DNA of 40,196 nucleotides from Gammaproteobacteria bacterium (GTDB taxonomy: Bacteria > Pseudomonadota > Gammaproteobacteria > Thiohalobacterales > Thiohalobacteraceae): contig JAHJQQ010000020.1 of the NCBI GenBank assembly GCA_018819175.1, positions 1-40,196 on the forward strand, read 5' to 3'. The stretch's first letter is position 1, and each line of letters starts with the position of its first letter. Shown in pieces: positions 22,405 through 30,115 of the stretch. The position numbers and the translations under genes were made by a program. A model generated the notes under the pieces. That model was not told the DNA's origin and ran no database searches. It worked only from the letters and a program-made list of their open reading frames with translations.

Positions 22405-23853
22405 CTACGCGGCGAGGGTTTTCCGATACAGCTGGGTATACAGTTTGGCGCTGCGCTTCCAGCTGAAATCCTGGGCCATGGCGGTTTTGACCACGCGCGT
22501 CCAGGCAGTGCGCTGGTCATACAGACTCAAGGCGCGGTCGATGGTTGCCAGCAATGCTTCCGGTGTGGTGCTGTTGAATTGGAAGCCCGTGGCCGAGGCG
22601 CCGTCCAGGGTTGCGTAGCTGGCATCAACCACCGTATCCGCGAGGCCGCCGGTACGACGCACGATGGGCAGGGTGCCATAGCGCAGGCTGTAGATCTGGT
22701 TCAGTCCGCAGGGTTCGAAGCGCGAGGGCATGAGGAAGGCGTCCGCGCCCGCCTCGATGCGATGCGCCAGGGCCTCGTCGTAGCCGATCTGCACGCCGAG
22801 CTGATCGGGATACTTTGTCCGGGCGGTACGCAGTGCGGTTTCCAACGTGGATTGGCCGCTGCCCAGCATGGCTAACTGCAGGGGGCGTTGCATCAGCTCC
22901 GGCAGGATATCGAGCACCAGATCGATACCTTTTTGTTCGACCAGTCGACCGACATGGGCGAATAAGGGGATTTTTGGTGCGTTCGGCAAGCCGAAATGCT
23001 CTTGCAGCGACTGCTTATTGGCGGCTTTGCCCTTGAGCGAGCGACGACTGAAGTGATGTTCCAAAAAGCTGTCGCTGGCCGGATCCCAGAGGCTGTAATC
23101 AGCGCCGTTGAGGATGCCGCTTAAATCCGCGGCACGCTGTTGCAGCAAACCTTCCAACCCACAGCCATAGGCCGAGGTGCGGATCTCTTCGGCGTAGGTC
23201 GGGCTGACCGTGGTCAGTTTGTCGGCAAAGGCCAGTCCACCTTTGATGAATGATAATTGTCCGTGGAACTCCAGCTGATGCATCGACCACCAGGCGTAGG
23301 GTAGTTCCAGGGACTGAAAAGTGGCCCAATCAAACAGTCCCTGATAAGCGAGGTTATGCACGGTGAAAACCGTCGTGGGGTGTGCTGTTTCCAGACTCAG
23401 CAGTGCGGGTATCAGGCCGGTCTGCCAGTCGTTGCAATGCACCATATCGGGTTGCCAGTCCAGGCCGGCGCGGTTCTGGGCCAGTTCAACAACGGCTCGA
23501 TCAAAGACGGCGAAACGCAGGGCATTGTCCGGCCAGTCACTGCCATCCGGTCCTGTGTAGGGATTGCCGGGGCGATCGAAGCAGCGCGGCGCGTCGATGA
23601 GATAAACCGGCACCTCTGTTCCGGGCAGCAACCCTTCCAACACTCGCACCGGCTCGACGCTGCCGGTGACTGTCAAACGACTGACTTCGCGCAATGTCCC
23701 GGCGCGTGGCAGCAGATCCGCATAGGCAGGCAGAATCAGGCGCACATCTTGCTTAAGATCGTGCAGTGCCTTGGGTAATGCGCCAGACACATCGGCGAGT
23801 CCCCCGGTTTTGATCAGGGGGTGGGCCTCGCTGCTGGCAAACAGGATTTTCAT
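22405..23853 (-). CDS. glgA: Glycogen synthase (ADP-glucose type)
   Basis: GlgA extends alpha-1,4-glucan chains from ADP-glucose. The 482-aa GT5-family protein begins MKILFASSEAHPLIKTGGLADVSGALPKAL, with the substrate-binding KTGGL (K16). It contains TVFTVHNLAYQGLF and DMVHCNDWQTGLIPALL, and later HVGRLVEQKGIDLVLD and the C-terminal PSRFEPCGLNQIYSLRYGTLPIVRRTGGLADTV. No other glycogen genes (glgB, glgC, glgP) are adjacent. It lies divergent to gnd across a 134-base gap that must hold both promoters. Confidence 0.96.
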   Translation of the reverse strand: MKILFASSEAHPLIKTGGLADVSGALPKALHDLKQDVRLILPAYADLLPRAGTLREVSRLTVTGSVEPVRVLEGLLPGTEVPVYLIDAPRCFDRPGNPYTGPDGSDWPDNALRFAVFDRAVVELAQNRAGLDWQPDMVHCNDWQTGLIPALLSLETAHPTTVFTVHNLAYQGLFDWATFQSLELPYAWWSMHQLEFHGQLSFIKGGLAFADKLTTVSPTYAEEIRTSAYGCGLEGLLQQRAADLSGILNGADYSLWDPASDSFLEHHFSRRSLKGKAANKQSLQEHFGLPNAPKIPLFAHVGRLVEQKGIDLVLDILPELMQRPLQLAMLGSGQSTLETALRTARTKYPDQLGVQIGYDEALAHRIEAGADAFLMPSRFEPCGLNQIYSLRYGTLPIVRRTGGLADTVVDASYATLDGASATGFQFNSTTPEALLATIDRALSLYDQRTAWTRVVKTAMAQDFSWKRSAKLYTQLYRKTLAA

Positions 23854-23987
23854 AGACAGGAATACATGCGTGAGTTGGTGCTAGGGTGCGCAACTGTCCT
23901 GCCGGCGTCAAGTGATGTCCACTCTGACGTGCCGGTATGTCTATACTTGAGCACCAACTTTGCAACATTCAACTAAGGAGCAGCTTT

Positions 23988-24899
23988 ATGCGCATGGCGA
24001 TGATCGGATTGGGCAAGATGGGTGCGAATATGGCGAGACGCCTGCGCCGTGGTGGCATCGAGGTTGTCGGCTTCAATCGCAGCCCAGAGATTGTCGATGC
24101 TCTGGTGAAAGAGGAAGGCATGATCGGGGCTGATTCGCTGGCAGATGCTGTTGCACAGCTGAAGGCGCCACGCGTGGTGTGGGTAATGTTGCCTTCGGGC
24201 GCGGTTACCGAAGAAACCCTCGGTGAGTTGCGCGATCTGTTAAGCAAGGGCGATGTTGTGATCGATGGCGGTAACGCCAATTACCACGACAGTCAGCGCC
24301 GCGGCGCCTGGTTTGCCGAGAAGAGTATCGAGTTCGTCGATGCCGGCACTTCCGGCGGCATCTGGGGATTGGATAATGGATACTGTCTAATGGTCGGCGG
24401 TAGTAAACCCGCCATAGCGCATATAGAACCGGCGTTGAAGGCACTCGCGCCGGGGCATGACTACGGTTGGGCACATGTAGGGCCGGTCGGTGCCGGTCAT
24501 TTCACCAAGATGGTTCACAACGGCATCGAGTACGGCATGATGCAGGCGCTAGCTGAAGGCTTTGCGTTGTTGCGCGGTAAAGATGAATTCAAACTTGATC
24601 TGGCGCAAATCTCGGAACTCTGGCGGCACAGTTCAGTGGTACGCAGTTGGCTGCTGGATCTTACGGCGGATTCGCTCAAGCATGATCAGGAGCTCAAAGA
24701 CATCAAGCCGATCGTTGCCGATTCCGGTGAAGGCCGCTGGACGGCTATCGAGGCAATTGATCAAGGAGTCGCTCTGCCGGTTATTACGCTGGCTCTGGCC
24801 ATGCGCTTCGATAGCCAGAATCAAGAAGGCTACTCCAACAAACTGCTGGCGATGATGCGCAATGCCTTTGGCGGACATGCCGTGGCGAAAAAGACGTAA
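23988..24899 (+). CDS. gnd: 6-phosphogluconate dehydrogenase, decarboxylating, short form
   Basis: It oxidises 6-phosphogluconate to ribulose-5-phosphate and CO2 in the pentose phosphate pathway. The 303-aa protein belongs to the short class (about 300 aa against about 470 in enterobacteria) that usually prefers NAD+. The Rossmann start is MAMIGLGKMGANMARRLRRGG; DAGTSGGIWGLDNGYCLMVGG and KMVHNGIEYGMMQALAEGF follow. A TAAGGAG at 23974-23980 selects the ATG at 23988 over a longer in-frame start at 23937. It lies just upstream of zwf on the same strand, separated by repeat copy C, so the two are neighbours in pathway and position. Confidence 0.95.
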   Translation: MRMAMIGLGKMGANMARRLRRGGIEVVGFNRSPEIVDALVKEEGMIGADSLADAVAQLKAPRVVWVMLPSGAVTEETLGELRDLLSKGDVVIDGGNANYHDSQRRGAWFAEKSIEFVDAGTSGGIWGLDNGYCLMVGGSKPAIAHIEPALKALAPGHDYGWAHVGPVGAGHFTKMVHNGIEYGMMQALAEGFALLRGKDEFKLDLAQISELWRHSSVVRSWLLDLTADSLKHDQELKDIKPIVADSGEGRWTAIEAIDQGVALPVITLALAMRFDSQNQEGYSNKLLAMMRNAFGGHAVAKKT

Positions 24900-24913
24900 T
24901 ATCAAAAGCATTC

Positions 24914-25077
24914 AACACAAAGGCGCCGAAGGCGCACAAAGGAAAACTTCTTTGCCACGGAATACGCGGAAAGCACATGATTATTGCCAAAGCATTTCAA
25001 CGCCTCTGACCCCTTGAAATGGTTTCTTGAAATGTGGTTTATGTTTTCCTTTGCGCGCCTTCGGCGCCTTCGTGTTA
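24914..25077. repeat. CACGAAGGCGC inverted-repeat element, copy C
   Basis: The left arm AACACAAAGGCGCCGAAGGCGC is matched by GCGCCTTCGGCGCCTTCGTGTT at the right, around an AT-rich centre with ATGATTATTGCC. The element fills most of the gnd-zwf gap and ends 46 bases before the zwf ATG. GNCGAAGGCGCACAAAGGAAA near the left edge also occurs in copies B and E. Confidence 0.85.
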
Positions 25078-25123
25078 AAAATGTTTTTATGTATGGAAAC
25101 TGAAACAAGGAAAGGTTGAACAT

Positions 25124-26599
25124 ATGCTCGATGCCTGCACCTATGTGATCTTCGGCGCGACCGGCAACCTGTCGCAAAAGAAACTCATGCCAGCGCTGTA
25201 TCATTTGGAGCATGCCGGCCGGTTGCCGGATGACATGCGGATATTGGCGGTCGGCCGGCGTGATTGGGACGACGAGGCCTGGCGCAAGGTTGTCGAGGAG
25301 TGGCTGACACCGCGCGCGCGTGCCGGCCTGGACGCCGAGGTGTTCGCGCGATTCCGCCAGCGCCTGTTCTTTTTCAAGGGTGATCTTGAAGACGAGACAA
25401 TTTATACACGCATGCAGGCTTTGCTGTCCGGTCCGGATTATCCCGCCAACATTGCCTTCTACATGTCGCTGGCGCCGGCGGAATATGCCCTGGTCAGCAA
25501 CGGATTGGCCGAGGCCGGCCTTAATCGTGAGGATGACGGTTGGCGGCGCATGGTGCTGGAAAAACCCTTCGGCTACGATCTGGACAGCGCGGAAATACTC
25601 AACAAGCGTCTGCACCGCCATTGGCGTGAAGACCAGATCTTCCGCATCGATCATTATCTGGGCAAGGGCACTATCCAGAATATTCTGGTGTTCCGCTTCG
25701 CCAATCTGATGCTGGAGCCGTTGTGGAATCGTAACTACATCGATCATGTGCAGATCATCCATGCCGAGTCGGCGGGCATAGAAACGCGTGCGGGCTATTA
25801 CGATGGCGCGGGTGCGCTGCGCGACATGATGCAAAGTCATTTGCTGCAGATGCTGACCCTGGTGGCGATGGAGCCGCCGCCCAGTCTGGATGCGGAATCG
25901 CTGCGCGATGAAAAGGTCAAGGTGCTGCGCTCGATTCGGCCGATTCCGCAGAGCGCGGTGTCGGCACATGCCTTCCGTGCGCAATATGCGCGCGGTCAGA
26001 TCGGCAAGGAAAAGGTGGCCTCCTATCTGGAAGAGAAGGGCGTGCCTGCCAACAGTTCGACCGAAACCTATGTGGCCATGAAGCTGTACATCGACAACTG
26101 GCGCTGGCGCAATGTGCCGTTCTACTTGCGTACCGGTAAACGCATGGCCAAGAGCACCTCGCAGATCAGTATTAGGTTCAAGCATCCGCCGCAGCAGCTG
26201 TTCCAGGAAACTCAGATCGAACAGCTGAAACCCAACTGGCTGCTGATGGGTATCCAGCCGAATGATTGTCTGCGACTGGAGCTGCAGGTCAAACAGCAGG
26301 GCCTGGAAATGCGCGCCGAAACCCAGCGCATGGACGCGGCGTCCTGCGGTATTACCGGCTCGGGACTGGATGCCTATGAGGCCTTGCTGCTGGATGTCAT
26401 CGATGGCGATCATTCGCTGTTCCTGCGTTTCGACGAAGTGAGCTGGGCCTGGCGTGTGGTCGATCCGATGCTGAAGGTCTGGTCCACCGAGCGGGATTTC
26501 ATTCATACTTATCCGGCCGGCAGCTGGGGCCCTCAGGAGGCCAACCGGTTATTCACGCGGGATGATCAGGCCTGGCGCAATACGATGGATGATGAATGA
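25124..26599 (+). CDS. zwf: Glucose-6-phosphate 1-dehydrogenase
   Basis: Zwf oxidises glucose-6-phosphate to 6-phosphogluconolactone with NAD(P)+, feeding Gnd's pathway. The 491-aa protein has the coenzyme site FGATGNLSQKKLMPALYHLE, EKPFGYDL, the substrate-binding and catalytic RIDHYLGKGTIQNILVFRFAN with the catalytic histidine region, and YIDHVQIIHAE. Serine (GNLSQKK) stands where many homologues have alanine in the G-x-x-G-D/N-L-A-x-x-K motif. AAGGAAAGG upstream of the ATG acts as ribosome-binding site. Downstream is 682 bases of repeats before pgi. No pgl (lactonase) gene is seen nearby. Confidence 0.97.
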   Translation: MLDACTYVIFGATGNLSQKKLMPALYHLEHAGRLPDDMRILAVGRRDWDDEAWRKVVEEWLTPRARAGLDAEVFARFRQRLFFFKGDLEDETIYTRMQALLSGPDYPANIAFYMSLAPAEYALVSNGLAEAGLNREDDGWRRMVLEKPFGYDLDSAEILNKRLHRHWREDQIFRIDHYLGKGTIQNILVFRFANLMLEPLWNRNYIDHVQIIHAESAGIETRAGYYDGAGALRDMMQSHLLQMLTLVAMEPPPSLDAESLRDEKVKVLRSIRPIPQSAVSAHAFRAQYARGQIGKEKVASYLEEKGVPANSSTETYVAMKLYIDNWRWRNVPFYLRTGKRMAKSTSQISIRFKHPPQQLFQETQIEQLKPNWLLMGIQPNDCLRLELQVKQQGLEMRAETQRMDAASCGITGSGLDAYEALLLDVIDGDHSLFLRFDEVSWAWRVVDPMLKVWSTERDFIHTYPAGSWGPQEANRLFTRDDQAWRNTMDDE

Positions 26600-27034
26600 G
26601 TATTGGCGCTCGTTACGCAGAACACCGGATACTTCAATCAACGTCTAAGTGAAAGTCCCCTCCCCCTTGATGGGGGAGGGCCAGGGAGAGGGTGAAACAG
26701 CCCCCTCTCCCTGGCCCTCTCCCCGAGGGGAGAGGGGATTCTCTGTTTAAGGATTTAGATTTTCCTGCGTGCGCCTGTAGCGTCTTTGCGTTTAAATGCT
26801 CCTGTAATTTGTTCTAAGGAAACTTGCCTGTCTGATCTGACGCAATCGTCGCGCAGCCTTGAGAATTCAACCAACGTCTAAGTGAAAGTCCCCTCCCCCT
26901 TGATGGGGGAGGGCCAGGGAGAGGGTGAATCAGTTTCAAACAGCCCCCTCTCCCTGGCCCTCTCCCGCGAGGGGAGAGGGGATTCTCTGTTTATGGATTT
27001 AGATTTTCCTTTAAAAGGAAATTTGTTCTGCTGC

Positions 27035-27088
27035 ATGTCTGATCTGACTCAATCGTCGCGCAGCCTTGAGAATTCAATCAACGTCTAA
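27035..27088 (+). pseudogene. Duplicated pgi 5' end forming a 17-codon reading frame
   Basis: ATG-TCT-GAT-CTG-ACT-CAA matches the first six codons of pgi exactly, then diverges to SSRSLENSINV and stops. AAAGGAA lies upstream at about 27014-27020. The equivalent position in unit 1 has CTG in place of ATG (about 26828). It may be a pure relic of duplication. If transcribed in the pgi message it could be translated as a short upstream frame and affect pgi expression, which is inference. Confidence 0.6.
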
Positions 27089-27216
27089 GTGAAAGTCCCC
27101 TCCCCCTTGAGGGGGAGGGCCAGGGAGAGGGTGAATCAGTTTCAAACAACCCCCCTCTCCCTGGCCCTCTCCCCGAGGGGAGAGGGGATTCTCTGTTTCC
27201 AGAGTTCGGGATCTGC

Positions 27217-27247
27217 CTTCGTGCGCCTTCTGCGCCTTCGTGGTAAA
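27217..27247. repeat. CACGAAGGCGC element, partial copy D (right arm only)
   Basis: CTTCGTGCGCCTTCTGCGCCTTCGTGGTAAAAAT is represented here in two parts: GCGCCTTCTGCGCC and TTCGTGGTAAAA. The left arm is absent, having apparently been replaced by the tandem repeats. It ends 34 bases before the pgi ATG, the same placement as the complete copies before other genes. Confidence 0.75.
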
Positions 27248-27281
27248 AATACATCTGAAATCCGCTCTCAAGGAATGTGGC

Positions 27282-28931
27282 ATGTCTGATCTGACTCAAT
27301 GCAATGCCTGGCGGGCATTGACCGATCACTATTACGAAATCTGTGACCAGCACATGCGTGACTGGTTCGCACAGGACCCGCAACGCTTCGAACGCTTCTC
27401 GCTGTATTTCGAAGATATCCTGCTCGACTATTCCAAGAATCGCATCACCGCCGAAACATTGGGGCTGCTGCTCGATCTGGCGCGGGAACGCGATCTGCCG
27501 GACTGGATCGGGCGCATGTTCGCGGGGGATAAGATCAACAATACCGAGCAGCGCGCGGTATTGCATATCGCGCTGCGCAACCGCTCCAATCGCCCGATAA
27601 AGGTTGACGGCGAGGATGTCATGCCGGCTGTCAACGCGGTGTTGGCGAAGATGCGCAGTGTCAGCGAGCGGGTGCGCAAGGGTGACTGGAAGGGCTACAG
27701 CGGCGAACGGATCAGCGACGTGGTCAACATCGGCATCGGTGGCTCTGATCTCGGACCGCTGATGGTGTGTGAGGCATTAAAGCCTTATGCCTCCGAGAGT
27801 CTGCGCGTGCATTTTGTGTCCAATGTCGATGGCAGCCAGATCGCCGAGACACTCAAGCACCTGAACCCCGCGACCACGCTGTTTATTGTCGCCTCGAAAA
27901 CCTTCACGACGCAGGAAACCCTGACCAACGCGCACACCGCGCGTGCCTGGCTGTTGGCGGCGGTAGGCGATGAATCCGCCGTGGCAAAACACTTCATCGC
28001 CTTGTCGACCAATACCGATGCAGTACGTGCCTTCGGCATCGATCCAAGCAATATGTTCGAGTTCTGGGACTGGGTCGGCGGACGCTATTCGTTATGGTCG
28101 GCGATCGGTTTGTCGATTGCGCTGTACGTGGGTATGGATGCCTTTGAAGAATTGCTGACCGGTGCGCATGCGTTGGACGAACACTTTCGCAGCGCGCCCC
28201 TGGAACGGAATCTGCCGGTGATTCTGGCGCTGCTCGGTATTTGGTACGACAATTTTTTTGCTGCGGAAACGCATGCCATCCTGCCGTACGATCAATACCT
28301 GCATCGTTTCCCGGCCTATTTCCAACAGGGTGACATGGAAAGCAATGGCAAGCGCGTTACCCGCGATGGTGTGGCCGTCGATTACGCGACCGGCCCGGTG
28401 ATCTGGGGCGAGCCGGGCACCAATGGCCAGCATGCCTTCTATCAATTGATACATCAGGGCTCGCGGCTGGTGCCGGCGGATTTGCTGGCGGCAGCGGAGA
28501 GCCATAATCCGCTCGGTGAGCATCACCGGATTCTGTTATCGAACTTTTTCGCCCAGAGCGAGGCGTTGATGCGCGGTAAAACCGCTGCCGAGGTCAGACG
28601 CGAACTGGAGGCGCGAGGGCTCTCGGGACCGGCGCTGGACGCTCTGCTGCCGCACAAGGTGTTTCCCGGCAATCGACCGACCAATTCCATCCTCTATCGC
28701 AAATTGACCCCGCGGACCCTGGGCAGCCTCATCGCGCTCTACGAACATAAGATCTTTGCTCAGGGAATTATTTGGAATATCAATTCCTTCGATCAATGGG
28801 GTGTGGAACTGGGCAAGCAATTGGCACAGGGTATATACCCCGAATTGGGCCAGGAAGCCGAGGTTGATACCCACGATGCCTCCACCAATGGCTTGATCAA
28901 CTACTACAAAGGCCTGTTATTATCTAAGTGA
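27282..28931 (+). CDS. pgi: Glucose-6-phosphate isomerase
   Basis: Pgi interconverts glucose-6-phosphate and fructose-6-phosphate and sits at the junction of glycolysis, the Zwf-Gnd branch and glycogen synthesis. It is 549 aa, the usual length. Signatures are VVNIGIGGSDLGPLMV, VASKTFTTQETLTNA, GGRYSLWSAIGLSIAL, and the active-site GEPGTNGQHAFYQLIHQG with NSFDQWGVELGKQLA near the C-terminus. The ATG at 27282 with CAAGGAA about 8 bases upstream is preferred over a longer in-frame start at 27240 that would translate part of repeat copy D. In many gammaproteobacteria pgi follows panD; here about 21 kb separates them. Confidence 0.97.
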   Translation: MSDLTQCNAWRALTDHYYEICDQHMRDWFAQDPQRFERFSLYFEDILLDYSKNRITAETLGLLLDLARERDLPDWIGRMFAGDKINNTEQRAVLHIALRNRSNRPIKVDGEDVMPAVNAVLAKMRSVSERVRKGDWKGYSGERISDVVNIGIGGSDLGPLMVCEALKPYASESLRVHFVSNVDGSQIAETLKHLNPATTLFIVASKTFTTQETLTNAHTARAWLLAAVGDESAVAKHFIALSTNTDAVRAFGIDPSNMFEFWDWVGGRYSLWSAIGLSIALYVGMDAFEELLTGAHALDEHFRSAPLERNLPVILALLGIWYDNFFAAETHAILPYDQYLHRFPAYFQQGDMESNGKRVTRDGVAVDYATGPVIWGEPGTNGQHAFYQLIHQGSRLVPADLLAAAESHNPLGEHHRILLSNFFAQSEALMRGKTAAEVRRELEARGLSGPALDALLPHKVFPGNRPTNSILYRKLTPRTLGSLIALYEHKIFAQGIIWNINSFDQWGVELGKQLAQGIYPELGQEAEVDTHDASTNGLINYYKGLLLSK

Positions 28932-29020
28932 CGATACGCTGCGGAGCTGGCGGATTGGCGTTAGATCTTCATGGAAGAGCCAAAATCAGAATGGAGTGAG
29001 TTAGGTAGGGGGCAGTCAGG

Positions 29021-29512
29021 ATGAACGATCCATGGTCAACGGTTCATGACGAGGTCCAGATGCATCCGGATTTCGTGCAGGGCCAACGCTATTTCCGGCA
29101 GGGTAAGTACGATGAAGCCCTGTCGTGTTTCAAATCGGCCAGTCAGGTAACGAGCGATATGCATGCTTATGCGAGCCTGTATATGTCTTTCGTCGGCCTG
29201 ACTCAGGTGATGCTCGGTGATGTCAGCGGTCTCAATCTGTGTCGCCGTGCCGGGCAGGAAGAGACGCATCGCGGTGATGTCTTCGAAAATCTGGCGCGTG
29301 CGGAATTACGTTTGGGGCATCGCAAACAAGCCTGTGAAGCGCTACGGCGCGGGATCAAGGCGGACCGGGCACATTCAGGTCTACGTAATCTGCGCACCGA
29401 AATGGGCATGCGCCGCAGCCCGCCTTTAAACTTTCTCAAGCGCGACAATCCATTGAATCGTATGCTCGGTAAGCTGATGTATCGCAATCGCCGCGGGCCG
29501 GTCGGGCGCTAG
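29021..29512 (+). CDS. Small TPR-like protein of unknown function
   Basis: The 163-aa soluble protein has no signal peptide. A tetratricopeptide-like pair is visible at about residues 16-55 (DFVQGQRYFRQGKYDEALSCFKSA) and 80-118 (ENLARAELRLGHRKQACEALRRGI). The two halves share the A-x-x-x-L-x-x-G pattern of TPR helices. The basic C-terminus (GMRRSPPLNFLKRDNPLNRMLGKLMYRNRRG) could bind nucleic acid or membrane. TPR repeats are protein-binding scaffolds; no partner is evident from the neighbours (pgi before, rnpB after). The start is ATG with GGGGGCAGTCAGG just before it. Confidence 0.75.
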   Translation: MNDPWSTVHDEVQMHPDFVQGQRYFRQGKYDEALSCFKSASQVTSDMHAYASLYMSFVGLTQVMLGDVSGLNLCRRAGQEETHRGDVFENLARAELRLGHRKQACEALRRGIKADRAHSGLRNLRTEMGMRRSPPLNFLKRDNPLNRMLGKLMYRNRRGPVGR

Positions 29513-29573
29513 TCCGGACGCACACTCGGCAGGCCTTACCCCAAACGATCAGCCGCGGCCCCGAACGGTCCCA

Positions 29574-29582
29574 TGCTATACT
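29574..29582 (+). promoter_or_regulatory. Extended -10 promoter of rnpB
   Basis: TGCTATACT is an extended -10 (TGn followed by TATACT at 29577-29582). It ends nine bases before the conserved 5' end of the RNase P RNA at 29591, exactly where a sigma-70 start would fall. No recognisable -35 box lies 17 bases upstream, which extended -10 promoters tolerate. Confidence 0.7.
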
Positions 29583-29590
29583 CCGCGCCC

Positions 29591-29960
29591 GAGTCAGCTG
29601 GACAGTCGCGGGGGCCCTGGGAGTTTTTCCGGAGCCCTCGAGGAAAGTCCGGGCTCCATAGGGCAGGGTGCCAGGTAACGCCTGGGGGGCGCGAGCCCAC
29701 GGCTAGTGCCACAGAAATGATACCGCCTAAGCGTTTGTCGTAAGACGGCGCCGGTAAGGGTGAAATGGTGCGGTAAGAGCGCACCGCGCCCCTGGTAACA
29801 GGGGTGGCAGGGTAAACCCCACTCGGAGCAAGACCAAATAGGGGAGCATTTGGCGCGGCCCGCGTTGCTCCCGGGTAGGTTGCTTGAGGTGTGCGGCGAC
29901 GTACATCCCAGATGAATGACTGTCCACGACAGAACCCGGCTTACAGGCTGACTCGTTTTT
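29591..29960 (+). ncRNA. rnpB: RNase P RNA (bacterial type A)
   Basis: This is the catalytic RNA of RNase P, which matures tRNA 5' ends. Conserved blocks match the enterobacterial molecule: GAGGAAAGTCCGGGCTCCAT with AGGGCAGGGTGCCAGGTAAC after it, GGTAAGGGTGAAA, GTGCGGTAAGAGCGCACCGC, GGTAAACCCCACTCGGAGCAA, CAAATAGGGG, and the 3' AGATGAATGACTGTCCACGA with ACAGAACCCGGCTTA. The ends pair as GAGTCAGC (29591-29598) with GCTGACTC (29947-29954), forming helix P1, followed by a TTTTT terminator run (29956-29960). No frames in this region should be translated. Confidence 0.98.
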
Positions 29961-30115
29961 AATTCAGGGACGAGGTGCTAGAGATGAGGTGCTAGGAAAA
30001 GATCCCGCACACCTGAGACCTGACACCTCGATGTTTAACGCGACTTTGGATGAACTTCAGAACCCTGGGTTTCTCCCACCTAGAACCTAGGTCCTAGAAC
30101 CTCATCCCTGCATTT
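29961..30115. repeat. CTAG-rich dispersed element, copy 2
   Basis: The left end ATTCAGGGACGAGGTGCTAG is an imperfect inverted match (about 16 of 20) to the right end CTAGAACCTCATCCCTGCAT. Between are ACCTAGAACCTAGGTCCTAG motifs with 7-base spacing of CTAG. The element starts immediately after the rnpB T-run and ends with CCTGCATTT directly before the miaB ATG. It replaces any ribosome-binding site for miaB. Confidence 0.85.

Larger units (their letters stand above)
26633..27285 (+). repeat. Three imperfect tandem units upstream of pgi
   Basis: Units begin TTCAAYCAACGTCTAAGTG at 26633, 26866 and 27073 (233, 207 and about 213 bases). Each contains CCCCTCCCCCTTGA...GGGCCAGGGAGAGGG and the inverse CCCTCTCCCTGGCCCTCTCCC, then GGATTCTCTGTTT. 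Units 1 and 2 end in a copy of the first bases of pgi (TGTCTGATCTGAC.CAAT) followed by CGTCGCGCAGCCTTGAG; unit 3 runs into the real gene. This accounts for the whole 682-base interval 26600-27281. The only possible coding sequence is the 17-codon reading frame at 27035. Confidence 0.85.

Noticed and set aside
24902..26506. Long minus-strand reading frame antisense to zwf
   Set aside because: The same reasoning applies: zwf has full family motifs, while the antisense frame is Gln/His-rich and shows no domain.
29536..29927. Minus-strand reading frames over rnpB
   Set aside because: They lie in a structured RNA gene with conserved RNase P RNA blocks, so they are not protein genes.
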